Of a stretch of DNA of 28,447 bases, positions 21,951 to 28,447 are shown piece by piece. The notes beneath the pieces are model-generated. The model did not search any database. It worked only from the letters and a program-made list of their open reading frames with translations, and was not told the DNA's origin. The DNA comes from an uncultured Bacillota bacterium (GTDB lineage Bacteria; Bacillota; Clostridia; Christensenellales; QAND01): assembly GCA_905208455.1 (NCBI GenBank), contig CAJLPK010000013.1, forward strand, positions 1-28,447. The letters are read 5' to 3'. Made by a program: the position numbers and the translations under genes. How positions within the stretch are numbered: position 1 is the first letter of the stretch; every line of letters begins with the position of its first letter.

Positions 21951-22196
21951 ATGGCAGTAAAAATCAGACTGAAAAGAATGGGCGCGAAAAAGGCACCTTT
22001 TTACAGGATCGTCGTTTCGGATTCCCGTTCTCCGCGTGACGGCCGCTTCATTGAAGAGATCGGCACCTACAACCCGCTGAAAGACCCCGGAGAGATCGTG
22101 GTAGACAAAGAACGCGCCGCTTACTGGATTGGATGCGGAGCGCAGCCGTCCGACACGGTGCGCGCGCTTTTGAAAAAAAGCGAAGTAATCAAATAA
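21951..22196 (+). CDS. rpsP: 30S ribosomal protein S16
   Basis: Small-subunit ribosomal protein of 81 residues, with the family N-terminus VKIRLKRMGAKKAPFYRIVVSDSR, the central RDGRFIEEIGTYNP and the end DTVRALLKKSEVIK. The length is normal. A strong AAGGAGG site lies 10 bases before the ATG. First of the conserved set rpsP-khpA-rimM-trmD, in which the ribosomal protein is linked to a 30S maturation factor and a tRNA methyltransferase. The next gene begins 10 bases later. Confidence 0.97.
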   Translation: MAVKIRLKRMGAKKAPFYRIVVSDSRSPRDGRFIEEIGTYNPLKDPGEIVVDKERAAYWIGCGAQPSDTVRALLKKSEVIK

Positions 22197-22206
22197 GAGG
22201 CAAAAT

Positions 22207-22446
22207 ATGGAGAATCTTGTGCAGTATTTGGCAGAACAGCTGGTGGATCATCCGGAGGATGTCAAAACCAACCGTGTGGAAGCTGAGAACGGGGATGTGA
22301 CCATTGAACTGCGCGTAAATGCAGAGGATATGGGCAAGGTCATCGGGAAACAGGGCAGGATTGCAAAATCCATCCGTACGCTGGTCAAGGCCGCGGCTGC
22401 CAAAGAAAACAAACAGATCCATTATTCTGTGGATATCGTGGAATGA
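22207..22446 (+). CDS. khpA: KH-domain RNA-binding protein KhpA
   Basis: Small RNA chaperone of 79 residues (YlqC in Bacillus). It is a single type-II KH domain with the RNA-binding GKVIGKQGRIAKSIR segment; the GxxG loop is GKQG at residues 47-50. In streptococci and related bacteria KhpA pairs with KhpB (Jag) and affects cell elongation and division through mRNA binding. It is 10 bases after rpsP, with an AGAGG site, and its stop overlaps the rimM start (ATGA). Confidence 0.94.
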   Translation: MENLVQYLAEQLVDHPEDVKTNRVEAENGDVTIELRVNAEDMGKVIGKQGRIAKSIRTLVKAAAAKENKQIHYSVDIVE

Positions 22447-22967
22447 AACGAACGCTGCTGAGAGTTGGATATATCTTAAAGCCGCAGGGCATCAGAGGTG
22501 AATTGAAAATACAGCCGCTGACAGATGATGTGAGGCGTTTTGAGGGGCTGAAGGAAGTGTACCTGGAAACGCCGGAAGCCTGTGATCAGAAAAAGCTGAC
22601 TGTGAACCGTATTGAGGAGCAGGCGGTGTATGCGTACCTGGAGGGCTGCCATACACGCGATACGGCTGAGATGCTGCGCGGCACGTACTTGTGCGTGGAT
22701 AGAGAGCATGCGGCCAAGCTGCCGGAGGGAAGCTGGTTTGTATGTGATTTGGAAGGAATGGATGTCTTTATAGACGGCGTACAGACTGGACGCTTGACAG
22801 AGGTCATCGCCACGGGCGGCGTAGATGTATACCAGGTGGAGCGGGCCGATGGGAGAAAATTTTACTTTCCAGCGCTAAAGCGTGTGCTGCGCCAGGTGGA
22901 CATAGAAAAAAATAGGATGGACCTGGACGGCCGGGCTTTATCCGAGGTGGCTGTGGATGAAGATTGA
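22443..22967 (+). CDS. rimM: Ribosome maturation factor RimM
   Basis: Assembly factor for the 30S head that binds S19. The 174-residue protein has an N-terminal RimM barrel, with VGYILKPQGIRGELKIQPLTDDVRRF at residues 8-33. The C-terminal PRC barrel starts at SWFVCDLEGMDV near residue 98 and ends in the typical FPALKRVLRQVDIEKNRM. It is coupled to khpA by ATGA and overlaps trmD by 11 bases. Length and order match those of other Firmicutes. Confidence 0.95.
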   Translation: MKRTLLRVGYILKPQGIRGELKIQPLTDDVRRFEGLKEVYLETPEACDQKKLTVNRIEEQAVYAYLEGCHTRDTAEMLRGTYLCVDREHAAKLPEGSWFVCDLEGMDVFIDGVQTGRLTEVIATGGVDVYQVERADGRKFYFPALKRVLRQVDIEKNRMDLDGRALSEVAVDED

Positions 22968-23682
22968 CATTCTCACGCTGTTCCCGCAGATGTTTGAGGG
23001 TGTGCTCCGGCACAGCATACTCAAGCGCGCCATAGAAAGCGGCTGCATGGAGTTTGCATTTTATGATATACGGGACTATGCAGACAATAAACACCGGCAG
23101 GTGGACGATGCGCCTTTCGGCGGCGGGCAGGGGATGCTTTTGATGCCGCAGCCTGCCTTTGACTGTTTGGAGGATGTTCTTTTACAGGCAAAGCAACAAA
23201 GGCGTGTAGTGTATATGTCGCCGCAGGGGCAGCCGTTGACAGCGCAAACGGCCAAGCGTTTGAGCAGCTATGAAGAGCTGATCGTGCTGTGCGGACACTA
23301 TGAGGGCATAGACCAGCGCGTGCTGGATACCTTTGTGGATGAGGAGGTCTCTCTGGGAGATTTTATTCTAACAGGGGGAGAGATCGCAGCGATGGCGGTT
23401 GTGGATGCTGTGGCGCGGTTTGTGCCGGGTGTGCTGGGCAGTGCTGCCAGCGCGCATGAGGACAGCTTTTCCGATGGGCTGCTGGAGTATCCGCAGTATA
23501 CCAGGCCCAGCGAGTTTCGAGGCATGAGGGTGCCGGAGATCTTGCTGAGCGGGGACCATCAAAAAATCGCACAATGGCGCAGGGAGCAATCCTTGCAGGT
23601 AACAAAGCAAAAACGGCCGGATTTGTTGGAAACAGCGCCGTTGACTGAAAAGGAACGAAACACATACTGTACCAAGCAATGA
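22957..23682 (+). CDS. trmD: tRNA (guanine37-N1)-methyltransferase TrmD
   Basis: SPOUT methyltransferase making m1G37 in tRNAs that read CUN, CCN and CGG, which prevents +1 frameshifting. The 241-residue protein has the normal length. It starts with MKIDILTLFPQMFEG and has RDYADNKHRQVDDAPFGGGQGM near residues 39-60. The trefoil-knot SAM-binding loops are VLCGHYEGIDQR near residue 110 and LTGGEIAAMAVVDAVARFVPGVLG near residue 138. The ATG overlaps the end of rimM, with GAGGTGG as ribosome site inside rimM. Its stop lies only 2 bases before the -35 hexamer of the rplS promoter. Confidence 0.96.
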   Translation: MKIDILTLFPQMFEGVLRHSILKRAIESGCMEFAFYDIRDYADNKHRQVDDAPFGGGQGMLLMPQPAFDCLEDVLLQAKQQRRVVYMSPQGQPLTAQTAKRLSSYEELIVLCGHYEGIDQRVLDTFVDEEVSLGDFILTGGEIAAMAVVDAVARFVPGVLGSAASAHEDSFSDGLLEYPQYTRPSEFRGMRVPEILLSGDHQKIAQWRREQSLQVTKQKRPDLLETAPLTEKERNTYCTKQ

Positions 23683-23683
23683 C

Positions 23684-23713
23684 TTGCCGAGGACCAGGCG
23701 GATATGCTATAAT
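23684..23713 (+). promoter_or_regulatory. Predicted sigma-A promoter for rplS
   Basis: TTGCCG at 23684-23689, 18-base spacer, TATAAT at 23708-23713 preceded by TGC, an extended -10. The leader is about 45 bases. Autoregulatory L19 leaders are known in Bacillus, but I see no confident structure here beyond a weak TTG/CAA, GCC/GGC pairing around 23724-23751. Confidence 0.7.
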
Positions 23714-23765
23714 CGCGTAGAATTGCGCCCTAGGGATTCGGCAGACAATAGGAGGAGCAACAAAG

Positions 23766-24107
23766 ATGAACGAAATCATCAGAAATATTGAGAAAGAACA
23801 ATTCCGCACGGATATGCCGGATATTGCAATCGGCGATACGGTTCGTGTGTATGTAAAGGTTGTAGAGGGCAACCGTGAACGCTTGCAGGCGTTTGAAGGG
23901 GTTGTGATCGCCCGGAAGCACGGCGGCCTGCGTGAGACGTTTACTGTGCGCCGTGTGAGCTATGGCATTGGGGTGGAGCGTACGTTCCCGATGCACAGCC
24001 GCCGCGTCGACCGCGTAGAGGTCGTTCGCCATGGCCGTGTGCGCCGTGCAAAGCTGTATTACCTGCGTGACCGCGTTGGCAAGGCAGCCAAGCTGAGAGA
24101 GAGATAA
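23766..24107 (+). CDS. rplS: 50S ribosomal protein L19
   Basis: Large-subunit protein of 113 residues at the subunit interface. Diagnostic segments are DTVRVYVKVVEGNRERLQAFEGVVI near residues 20-44, ETFTVRRVSYGIGVERTFPMHS and the basic C-terminus VRRAKLYYLRDRVGKAAKLRER. A TAGGAGGAGC site lies just upstream of the ATG. It is transcribed from its own promoter and ended by a symmetrical terminator whose A-tract includes the stop codon. The downstream gene rbgA encodes a GTPase for late 50S assembly. Confidence 0.97.
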   Translation: MNEIIRNIEKEQFRTDMPDIAIGDTVRVYVKVVEGNRERLQAFEGVVIARKHGGLRETFTVRRVSYGIGVERTFPMHSRRVDRVEVVRHGRVRRAKLYYLRDRVGKAAKLRER

Positions 24108-24130
24108 AAAAGGCGCTTGCGCCTTTTTTT
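24106..24130. terminator. Symmetrical Rho-independent terminator after rplS
   Basis: A stem AGGCG / CGCCT with loop CTTG is flanked by six A and seven T, so it could act in both directions. The T-run ends 5 bases before the rbgA ribosome site (24136). Confidence 0.85.
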
Positions 24131-24146
24131 CTTTTAAGGAGGAAGC

Positions 24147-24995
24147 ATGCAGATCAACTGGTATCCGGGCCATATGGCAAAAGCAAAACGGGAAATGGAA
24201 CGCATGATGAAGCTGTCGGACGTGGCCGTGGAGATCGTAGACGCCAGGGCGCCGATGTCTACACGCAACCCGGACTTGGACAAGATGCTGGGGACAAAGC
24301 CGCGCGTCATCATCCTGAATAAGGAGGACTTGGCAGACACCCATTTGACGCGCGCCTGGCAGCAGCATTTTTCTGAAAAGGGCTGGAACGCCGTCTCCTT
24401 TTGCGCCAAAAAGCAGGGAGGGCGGGACAAGCTGCTCAATGCGATCCAGCGCGCGGCGCAGCCTTTGGTAGACAAATGGGCGCAAAAGGGCGCAAACAAG
24501 ATCGTCAGAGTGATGGTCAGCGGAATCCCCAATGTGGGGAAAAGCAGCATCATCAACTGCTTGTCCGGTGGGCAGCGAGCAAAGACGGGCGCAACCCCGG
24601 GCGTGACGAGAGGAAAGCAGTGGGTGCGTTTATCTCCGGTGCTGGAGCTGCTGGACACGCCCGGCATACTATGGCCCAAGCTGGAGGATGAACAGGGGGC
24701 AAAGCGTTTGGCGTTTTTGAACGCCATACGGGATGAGGTTCTAGAGCAGGAGGAGATCGCGATGGCGCTGATTGAAAACCTGCAGGATGCAGCGCCAAAG
24801 GCAATCCGGGCCCGCTATGGCGTGGAGACAGAAGCAAGGCAGCCTTATGAGATTCTGGAGGACATCGGACGCCGCCGAGGATTTATCGTCAAGGGCGGCC
24901 TTATGGATACGGAAAAGGCGGCTGTCATTCTGGTGGATGAATTCAGGGATGGGAAGCTGGGGCGCATCACGCTGGAAAGGCCGGAACAAGCATGA
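24147..24995 (+). CDS. rbgA: Ribosome biogenesis GTPase RbgA (YlqF)
   Basis: Circularly permuted GTPase needed for a late step of 50S assembly (incorporation of L16 and others). The 282-residue protein opens with the family signature QINWYPGHMAKAKREM. The permuted order of G motifs is visible: G4 NKED near residue 58, then G1 GIPNVGKSS near 126, a G2 threonine in TPGVTRGKQW near 150, and G3 DTPG near 170. A C-terminal ANTAR-like helical domain follows. An AAGGAGG site lies 4 bases before the ATG. Its start is coupled downstream to rnhB by ATGA. No separate promoter is visible after the rplS terminator. Confidence 0.96.
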   Translation: MQINWYPGHMAKAKREMERMMKLSDVAVEIVDARAPMSTRNPDLDKMLGTKPRVIILNKEDLADTHLTRAWQQHFSEKGWNAVSFCAKKQGGRDKLLNAIQRAAQPLVDKWAQKGANKIVRVMVSGIPNVGKSSIINCLSGGQRAKTGATPGVTRGKQWVRLSPVLELLDTPGILWPKLEDEQGAKRLAFLNAIRDEVLEQEEIAMALIENLQDAAPKAIRARYGVETEARQPYEILEDIGRRRGFIVKGGLMDTEKAAVILVDEFRDGKLGRITLERPEQA

Positions 24996-25618
24996 CGGAA
25001 AAGGAAAGGCAAAGGCTGGAGGGCCTCTGGCAGTTTGATGAGGAGAAGGGACAGGGACGCCCCCTATACGGGATGGATGAGGTGGGGCGCGGCCCTTTGG
25101 CGGGCCCTGTGGTAGCGGCCTGTGTATGGATGCCGGAGACATGGATCGAGGGCGTAAGGGACAGCAAGAAGATCGCAGAAAAGAAAAGAGAACGGATCGC
25201 CGAGGCCATCAAAGTACAGGCGCTGGCCTATGGGATCGGAGTCGCGGACGTGGCGGAGATCGAAGCGATGAACATTCTAAACGCGACCAAGCTGGCAATG
25301 CGGCGCGCATATGAGCAAATGCCAAAGCAGGACAGCTATGTGCTGATTGATGCGATTGACCCGGCCTTTTTGCCGGCAAAGGGAGAAGGGGTAGTCAAGG
25401 GAGATGCCCAAAGCTATGCCATTGCTGCCGCTTCGATTTTGGCAAAGGTGACAAGGGACGACCTGATGAAGGCTTATGAGGCGGAATATCCGGGGTACGG
25501 CTGGGCACAAAATAAAGGATATGGGACAAAGCAGCATATCGAGGCGATCCATCGTCAGGGCATTACACCGCTGCACAGGCCCAGTTTTTTAAGAGGAATC
25601 TTGCATGAAAAACCTTAA
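24992..25618 (+). CDS. rnhB: Ribonuclease HII
   Basis: Removes misincorporated ribonucleotides from DNA and cleaves RNA-DNA hybrids. The 208-residue protein has the signature YGMDEVGRGPLAGPVVAA with Asp29 and Glu30. A further acidic residue lies in VLIDAID near residue 119 and the last catalytic aspartate in KVTRDDLM near residue 150. NKGYGTKQHIEAI and GITPLHRPSF mark the C-terminus. ATG 24992 overlaps the rbgA stop. Linkage rbgA-rnhB-yraN is common in Firmicutes. Its final 14 bases overlap yraN. Confidence 0.95.
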   Translation: MTEKERQRLEGLWQFDEEKGQGRPLYGMDEVGRGPLAGPVVAACVWMPETWIEGVRDSKKIAEKKRERIAEAIKVQALAYGIGVADVAEIEAMNILNATKLAMRRAYEQMPKQDSYVLIDAIDPAFLPAKGEGVVKGDAQSYAIAAASILAKVTRDDLMKAYEAEYPGYGWAQNKGYGTKQHIEAIHRQGITPLHRPSFLRGILHEKP

Positions 25619-25967
25619 CCAAGAAAAGGGACGCTTAGGAGAAAAGCTGGCGGCGCAGTATTTGCAGGCCCAGGGGTATAGAATTCTGGAAAGCAGATAC
25701 CGTACGCGGTACGGTGAGGCGGATCTGATTGCCTGCACGCGGGATACGCTGGTATTTGTAGAGGTAAAGGCCCGCACAAGTACCAGCCACGGAACGCCGG
25801 CCGAAGCGGTAACGGCCAAAAAGCAAAGAAATGTGACAATGGCGGCGATGGCATATCTGCAAAAAAATGGATGCCTGGATGCCCCTTGCCGGTTTGATGT
25901 GGTGGAGGTATTCTTGCCGGACGGACAGATTTGCCATATTACAAACGCATTTGATGCATGTATGTAG
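25605..25967 (+). CDS. yraN: YraN family endonuclease-like protein
   Basis: Small UPF0102 protein of 120 residues with a PD-(D/E)xK nuclease fold of unknown function. Candidate active-site residues are Glu38 and Asp40 (RYGEADLI) and Glu53-x-Lys55 (VFVEVKAR); the N-terminus KGRLGEKLAAQYL is typical. The ribosome site AGAGGA lies within rnhB. It is the last gene of the rbgA transcript. No terminator is visible before the next promoter. Nuclease function is inferred from the conserved motif and has not been shown for the family generally. Confidence 0.92.
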   Translation: MKNLNQEKGRLGEKLAAQYLQAQGYRILESRYRTRYGEADLIACTRDTLVFVEVKARTSTSHGTPAEAVTAKKQRNVTMAAMAYLQKNGCLDAPCRFDVVEVFLPDGQICHITNAFDACM

Positions 25968-25979
25968 GAGCAAAGAGTA

Positions 25980-25988
25980 TGGTATAAT
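25980..25988 (+). promoter_or_regulatory. Extended -10 promoter for the terminal membrane protein gene
   Basis: TGGTATAAT at 25980-25988, an extended -10 with a perfect hexamer and no good -35. The predicted leader is about 26 bases before ATG 26021. Confidence 0.55.
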
Positions 25989-26020
25989 ATTTGGGAATAG
26001 ATGGAAAGGGGATGTACGAA

Positions 26021-28447
26021 ATGAAGCGATTCAGATCGATCCTCTGTTTCTGTTTGTTGGCATGCCTGATGGTTTGTACCGGCTTTGCCAACGAAGAAGG
26101 AAACTTGATTGCAAACCCGGAATTTACAAAAGATGAGCAAGGCTCATACAGCGTGTGGAATACCGACGGGGCTTTTTCTGTTTCTGCCAAAGAGGATAAG
26201 GAAATGGGAGAAGTCCTTTCGATAGAATCGCAGGAAACGGTGGTGGATTTTTACCAGTCCGTCAATGTGCTGCCGGAAACAATCTATTGCTTTACGCTGG
26301 GCATTCGCGGGCAGGGGAGCGCGATGATCAGCGTGCGCGGCCTGGAGACTGCCTACCTGGAAGAGGAGCTGACGGGAGAATGGCAGTATCTGCAGCTCTA
26401 CGGCTTGACGGCGGACGATCAGTACAGCGTATTGGCCCAGTTTACCTTGACAGACCCGGAAAATGTAGAAATTGCGGAGATCTCCTGTCTGGAAACGGAT
26501 GATGTGCCGGAGGATGCGACGTATGTTTGGCTGTATGACAGGGAGGCTTATGTAGAAGAACAAAAGCTGGAAGAGGAGGCTTCACAGATCCAGGGCAGCC
26601 TGCCTGCCCTTCTCATCGCCGCACTGTACGGCGGCGTGATATACTTGATTGCCAAGCGCAAGGAAAAACAAACGGGAGTTCTGCCAAAGCACGCTGTTTG
26701 GATGGTGCTGGGCGGGGCGTTTGTAGTGCTGAGTGTTTTCGCCCTGACGATACGAGGGCATGCAACCGATATAACCTGTTTTACAGGGTGGGCCAGCCAT
26801 GCAGCGGAGGTAGGCCCTTGGAACTTCTATACCTCCGGCGTATGGGCGGACTATCCGCCCGGATATATTCTGGTTTTGTGGATCATAGGGCTAATCGGCA
26901 AAGTGCTGGGGCTGTCCAGCGGCAGCATGGCCTATGTATACTTGGTAAAATTGCCGGCCATCCTATCGGACCTTGCGGCAGCTTACCTGGTGTACCGGCT
27001 GGCCAAAGGGCGGTTTGGAAAGCCGCGCGCATTGATGCTTTGCGGCTTGATGGCGTTCAATCCGATGACAATGCTGGACAGCGCTCTGTGGGGACAGATC
27101 GACTCGATCCTCACGCTGCTTGCTGTGGGCGCCCTTTACTGCTACTTAAAAGGGAAAAAGCCCTGGAGCGCAGCCCTGTTTGTCATCGGCGTCCTGGTAA
27201 AGCCGCAGATGCTGGTCTTTGGGCCGCTGCTGGCGGCAGCGTTTGTATATGATATTGTCAAAGCCCCAAAGAAAGGACTCAGGGAGATGGGTGTCTCCGC
27301 GCTGGCGGGGATTGCTGCGCTGCTTATCATTGCGCTTCCGTTCTCCTTTGGGCAGGAGCCGCTTTGGCTGCTGCACAAATACACGGTGGCGGCGGGGTCT
27401 TATCCGTATGCCACGGTAAACGCGTTCAACCTCTATGCCTTGTTTGGCGGGAACTGGCTCGATTACAATACCGAGCTGATCCTTGGAATCACTATTAAGC
27501 AATTTGGCACCGTAATGATTGTGCTCATGTGTGCGGTTTCCATTGCGGTCTATCTAGCTGCCAAGGATAAAAAGGCGATCTTCCCGGCTGCGGCGATTTT
27601 GCAATGGGGCATTTTCTTATGCTCTCATGCCATGCATGAGCGGTACCTATATCCCTGCATGCTGCTTTTGATGATAGCCTACTGCCTGTATGGGGAAAAG
27701 AGGCTGTTGGCAGCTTTTGGCTTTGCCACAGCCGTTACTTTCAGCAATTCGCTGGTGGTGTTGCTCAATGCTTCCAATGTATTGCTGGGCACGCCGGTGT
27801 TTGTGGCAGCGGTATCGCTCTTGAATGTAATCGGCTTTGCAGTGTGCATTTGGGCATGCTTTTGTGCGCTATGGCCCAGGGAAACAGAGCGCAGGACATT
27901 GGAAGAGCCCAAAGAGGACAGGGCCGGGGACGCAGGCATTTTCAGGATGAGGCCGCTGGAGGATGGGCCGCACCGCATGCACAAGCGGGATTGGCTGATT
28001 GCATTGTCGATCACAGCGGCTTACGCAGTGGTGGCGCTGACAAACCTTGGCTCTACCCATGTGCCGGAAAGCGTATGGCGCACGCAAACTGCTTACGAAA
28101 GCGCCATTCTCACCCTGCCGGAGGATGCGCAGGTAGAGTATTTGTATTTTTACCCGGGCGTAGGGATGGGAACGCTGCAGGTGGCATTTTCAGAGGACGG
28201 CATTCGGTACGAGGACGTCGGCAGCATCGAAGTGGAATACGGGCAGATGTACACATGGCAGACTCTCAACGTATCAGGCACGCCGAAATATGTACGGCTG
28301 ACCAGCGAAAACAAAGGACTGATGCTCTGTGAAGCAGGGCTGTTTGATAAGGACTGGAACCGCATTGAGATACAGTCGGTAGAGGCGGGACGCAGCGGAC
28401 AGACGAGCAACGTACAAGGACTGATAGATGAGCAGGATACCATCAAT
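26021..28447 (+). CDS. Multi-domain membrane glycosyltransferase, Gpi18-like mannosyltransferase (3' end cut by window)
   Basis: Open from ATG 26021 to the window edge (809 codons, no stop). GGAAAGGGG lies 9 bases upstream; an in-frame ATG at 26012 has no room for a ribosome site. Order: signal peptide (residues 1 to about 23, cut likely after GFA). An extracellular beta-rich domain follows (about 24-165), starting NLIANPEF as in CBM4/9-like modules. About 13 membrane segments (195-675) carry DITCFTGWASHAAE, WADYPPGYILVLW near 275, NPMTMLDSALWGQIDSI, LVKPQMLVFGP and HAMHERYLYP near 537, which match Gpi18-like (COG5542) polyprenyl-phosphate-dependent glycosyltransferases; aspartates in the first loop are the usual catalytic candidates. 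A second soluble domain (about 676-795) looks discoidin-like. The last visible residues, GLIDEQDTIN, resemble the segment preceding PMT/GT39 modules, suggesting a fused second transferase. The probable role is surface glycosylation; donor and acceptor are unknown. Confidence 0.85.
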   Translation, partial: MKRFRSILCFCLLACLMVCTGFANEEGNLIANPEFTKDEQGSYSVWNTDGAFSVSAKEDKEMGEVLSIESQETVVDFYQSVNVLPETIYCFTLGIRGQGSAMISVRGLETAYLEEELTGEWQYLQLYGLTADDQYSVLAQFTLTDPENVEIAEISCLETDDVPEDATYVWLYDREAYVEEQKLEEEASQIQGSLPALLIAALYGGVIYLIAKRKEKQTGVLPKHAVWMVLGGAFVVLSVFALTIRGHATDITCFTGWASHAAEVGPWNFYTSGVWADYPPGYILVLWIIGLIGKVLGLSSGSMAYVYLVKLPAILSDLAAAYLVYRLAKGRFGKPRALMLCGLMAFNPMTMLDSALWGQIDSILTLLAVGALYCYLKGKKPWSAALFVIGVLVKPQMLVFGPLLAAAFVYDIVKAPKKGLREMGVSALAGIAALLIIALPFSFGQEPLWLLHKYTVAAGSYPYATVNAFNLYALFGGNWLDYNTELILGITIKQFGTVMIVLMCAVSIAVYLAAKDKKAIFPAAAILQWGIFLCSHAMHERYLYPCMLLLMIAYCLYGEKRLLAAFGFATAVTFSNSLVVLLNASNVLLGTPVFVAAVSLLNVIGFAVCIWACFCALWPRETERRTLEEPKEDRAGDAGIFRMRPLEDGPHRMHKRDWLIALSITAAYAVVALTNLGSTHVPESVWRTQTAYESAILTLPEDAQVEYLYFYPGVGMGTLQVAFSEDGIRYEDVGSIEVEYGQMYTWQTLNVSGTPKYVRLTSENKGLMLCEAGLFDKDWNRIEIQSVEAGRSGQTSNVQGLIDEQDTIN

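Noticed and set aside
23714..23765. L19 autoregulatory leader upstream of rplS
   Set aside because: The leader is short and only weak, interrupted pairing can be drawn; not enough to call it.
26698..27252. Plus-strand open frame inside the terminal membrane protein gene
   Set aside because: It is out of frame with the hydrophobic Gpi18-like core, which reads continuously from 26021 to the edge.

Overview
The window reads as a chromosomal segment of a moderately GC-rich Clostridia (Firmicutes) bacterium. The evidence is a strand-biased core gene order typical of Firmicutes, Bacillus ylb-cluster orthologues including the sporulation membrane protein YlbJ, frequent GTG and TTG starts with strong AGGAGG-type ribosome sites, SRP, Smc and ribosome-assembly genes in their usual linkage, and an iorAB-paaK-ACT set typical of anaerobes that ferment aromatic amino acids. 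The order or genus cannot be fixed from the sequence alone. No rRNA, tRNA, insertion sequence, prophage or CRISPR array was seen, and no gene-free stretch exceeds 300 bases.

Layout. Positions 1-3957 carry indolepyruvate:ferredoxin oxidoreductase (iorA, cut by the window edge, and iorB), a phenylacetate-CoA ligase and a tandem-ACT protein: 2-oxoacid oxidation plus aryl-acid activation. Positions 3976-5645 hold alr and the folate salvage gene fthC. From 5666 to 13552 lies a rearranged version of the Bacillus ylbH-ylbN-rpmF block: rsmD, coaD, a coiled-coil protein, then ylbJ on the minus strand, ylbK, tmcAL on the minus strand, pta-ackA, yceD and rpmF. From 13573 to 20110 runs plsX-acpP-rnc-smc-ftsY. 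From 20141 to 24130 come ylxM-ffh, rpsP-khpA-rimM-trmD and rplS, followed by rbgA-rnhB-yraN to 25967. The last gene (26021 to the edge) has no stop codon inside the window. It encodes a secreted or membrane multi-domain protein resembling Gpi18-like mannosyltransferases, and it ends in a motif that usually precedes a second glycosyltransferase (PMT/GT39) module.

How the genes work together. Most of the window is growth machinery: phospholipid synthesis (plsX, acpP), chromosome organisation (smc), co-translational membrane targeting (ylxM, ffh, ftsY), ribosomal proteins with their maturation factors (rpmF, yceD, rpsP, rimM, rplS, rbgA, rsmD, trmD, khpA, rnc), acetate energy metabolism (pta, ackA) next to an acetate-using tRNA modification enzyme (tmcAL), and cell-wall D-alanine supply (alr).

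The most interesting non-coding signal is at ylxM-ffh. A consensus promoter (TTGACA, 17 bases, TATAAT) is flanked by two near-identical 22-bp palindromes whose centres are 54 bp apart, which looks like a paired operator controlling the SRP genes. Other points of interest are a 7-bp inverted repeat in the spacer of a second consensus promoter (yceD), mutually overlapping divergent promoters at ylbJ/ylbK including a candidate sigma-E site, and the glycosyltransferase fusion at the right edge. The window is otherwise largely conserved housekeeping DNA, and I do not see a clear novel multi-gene defence or biosynthetic system.
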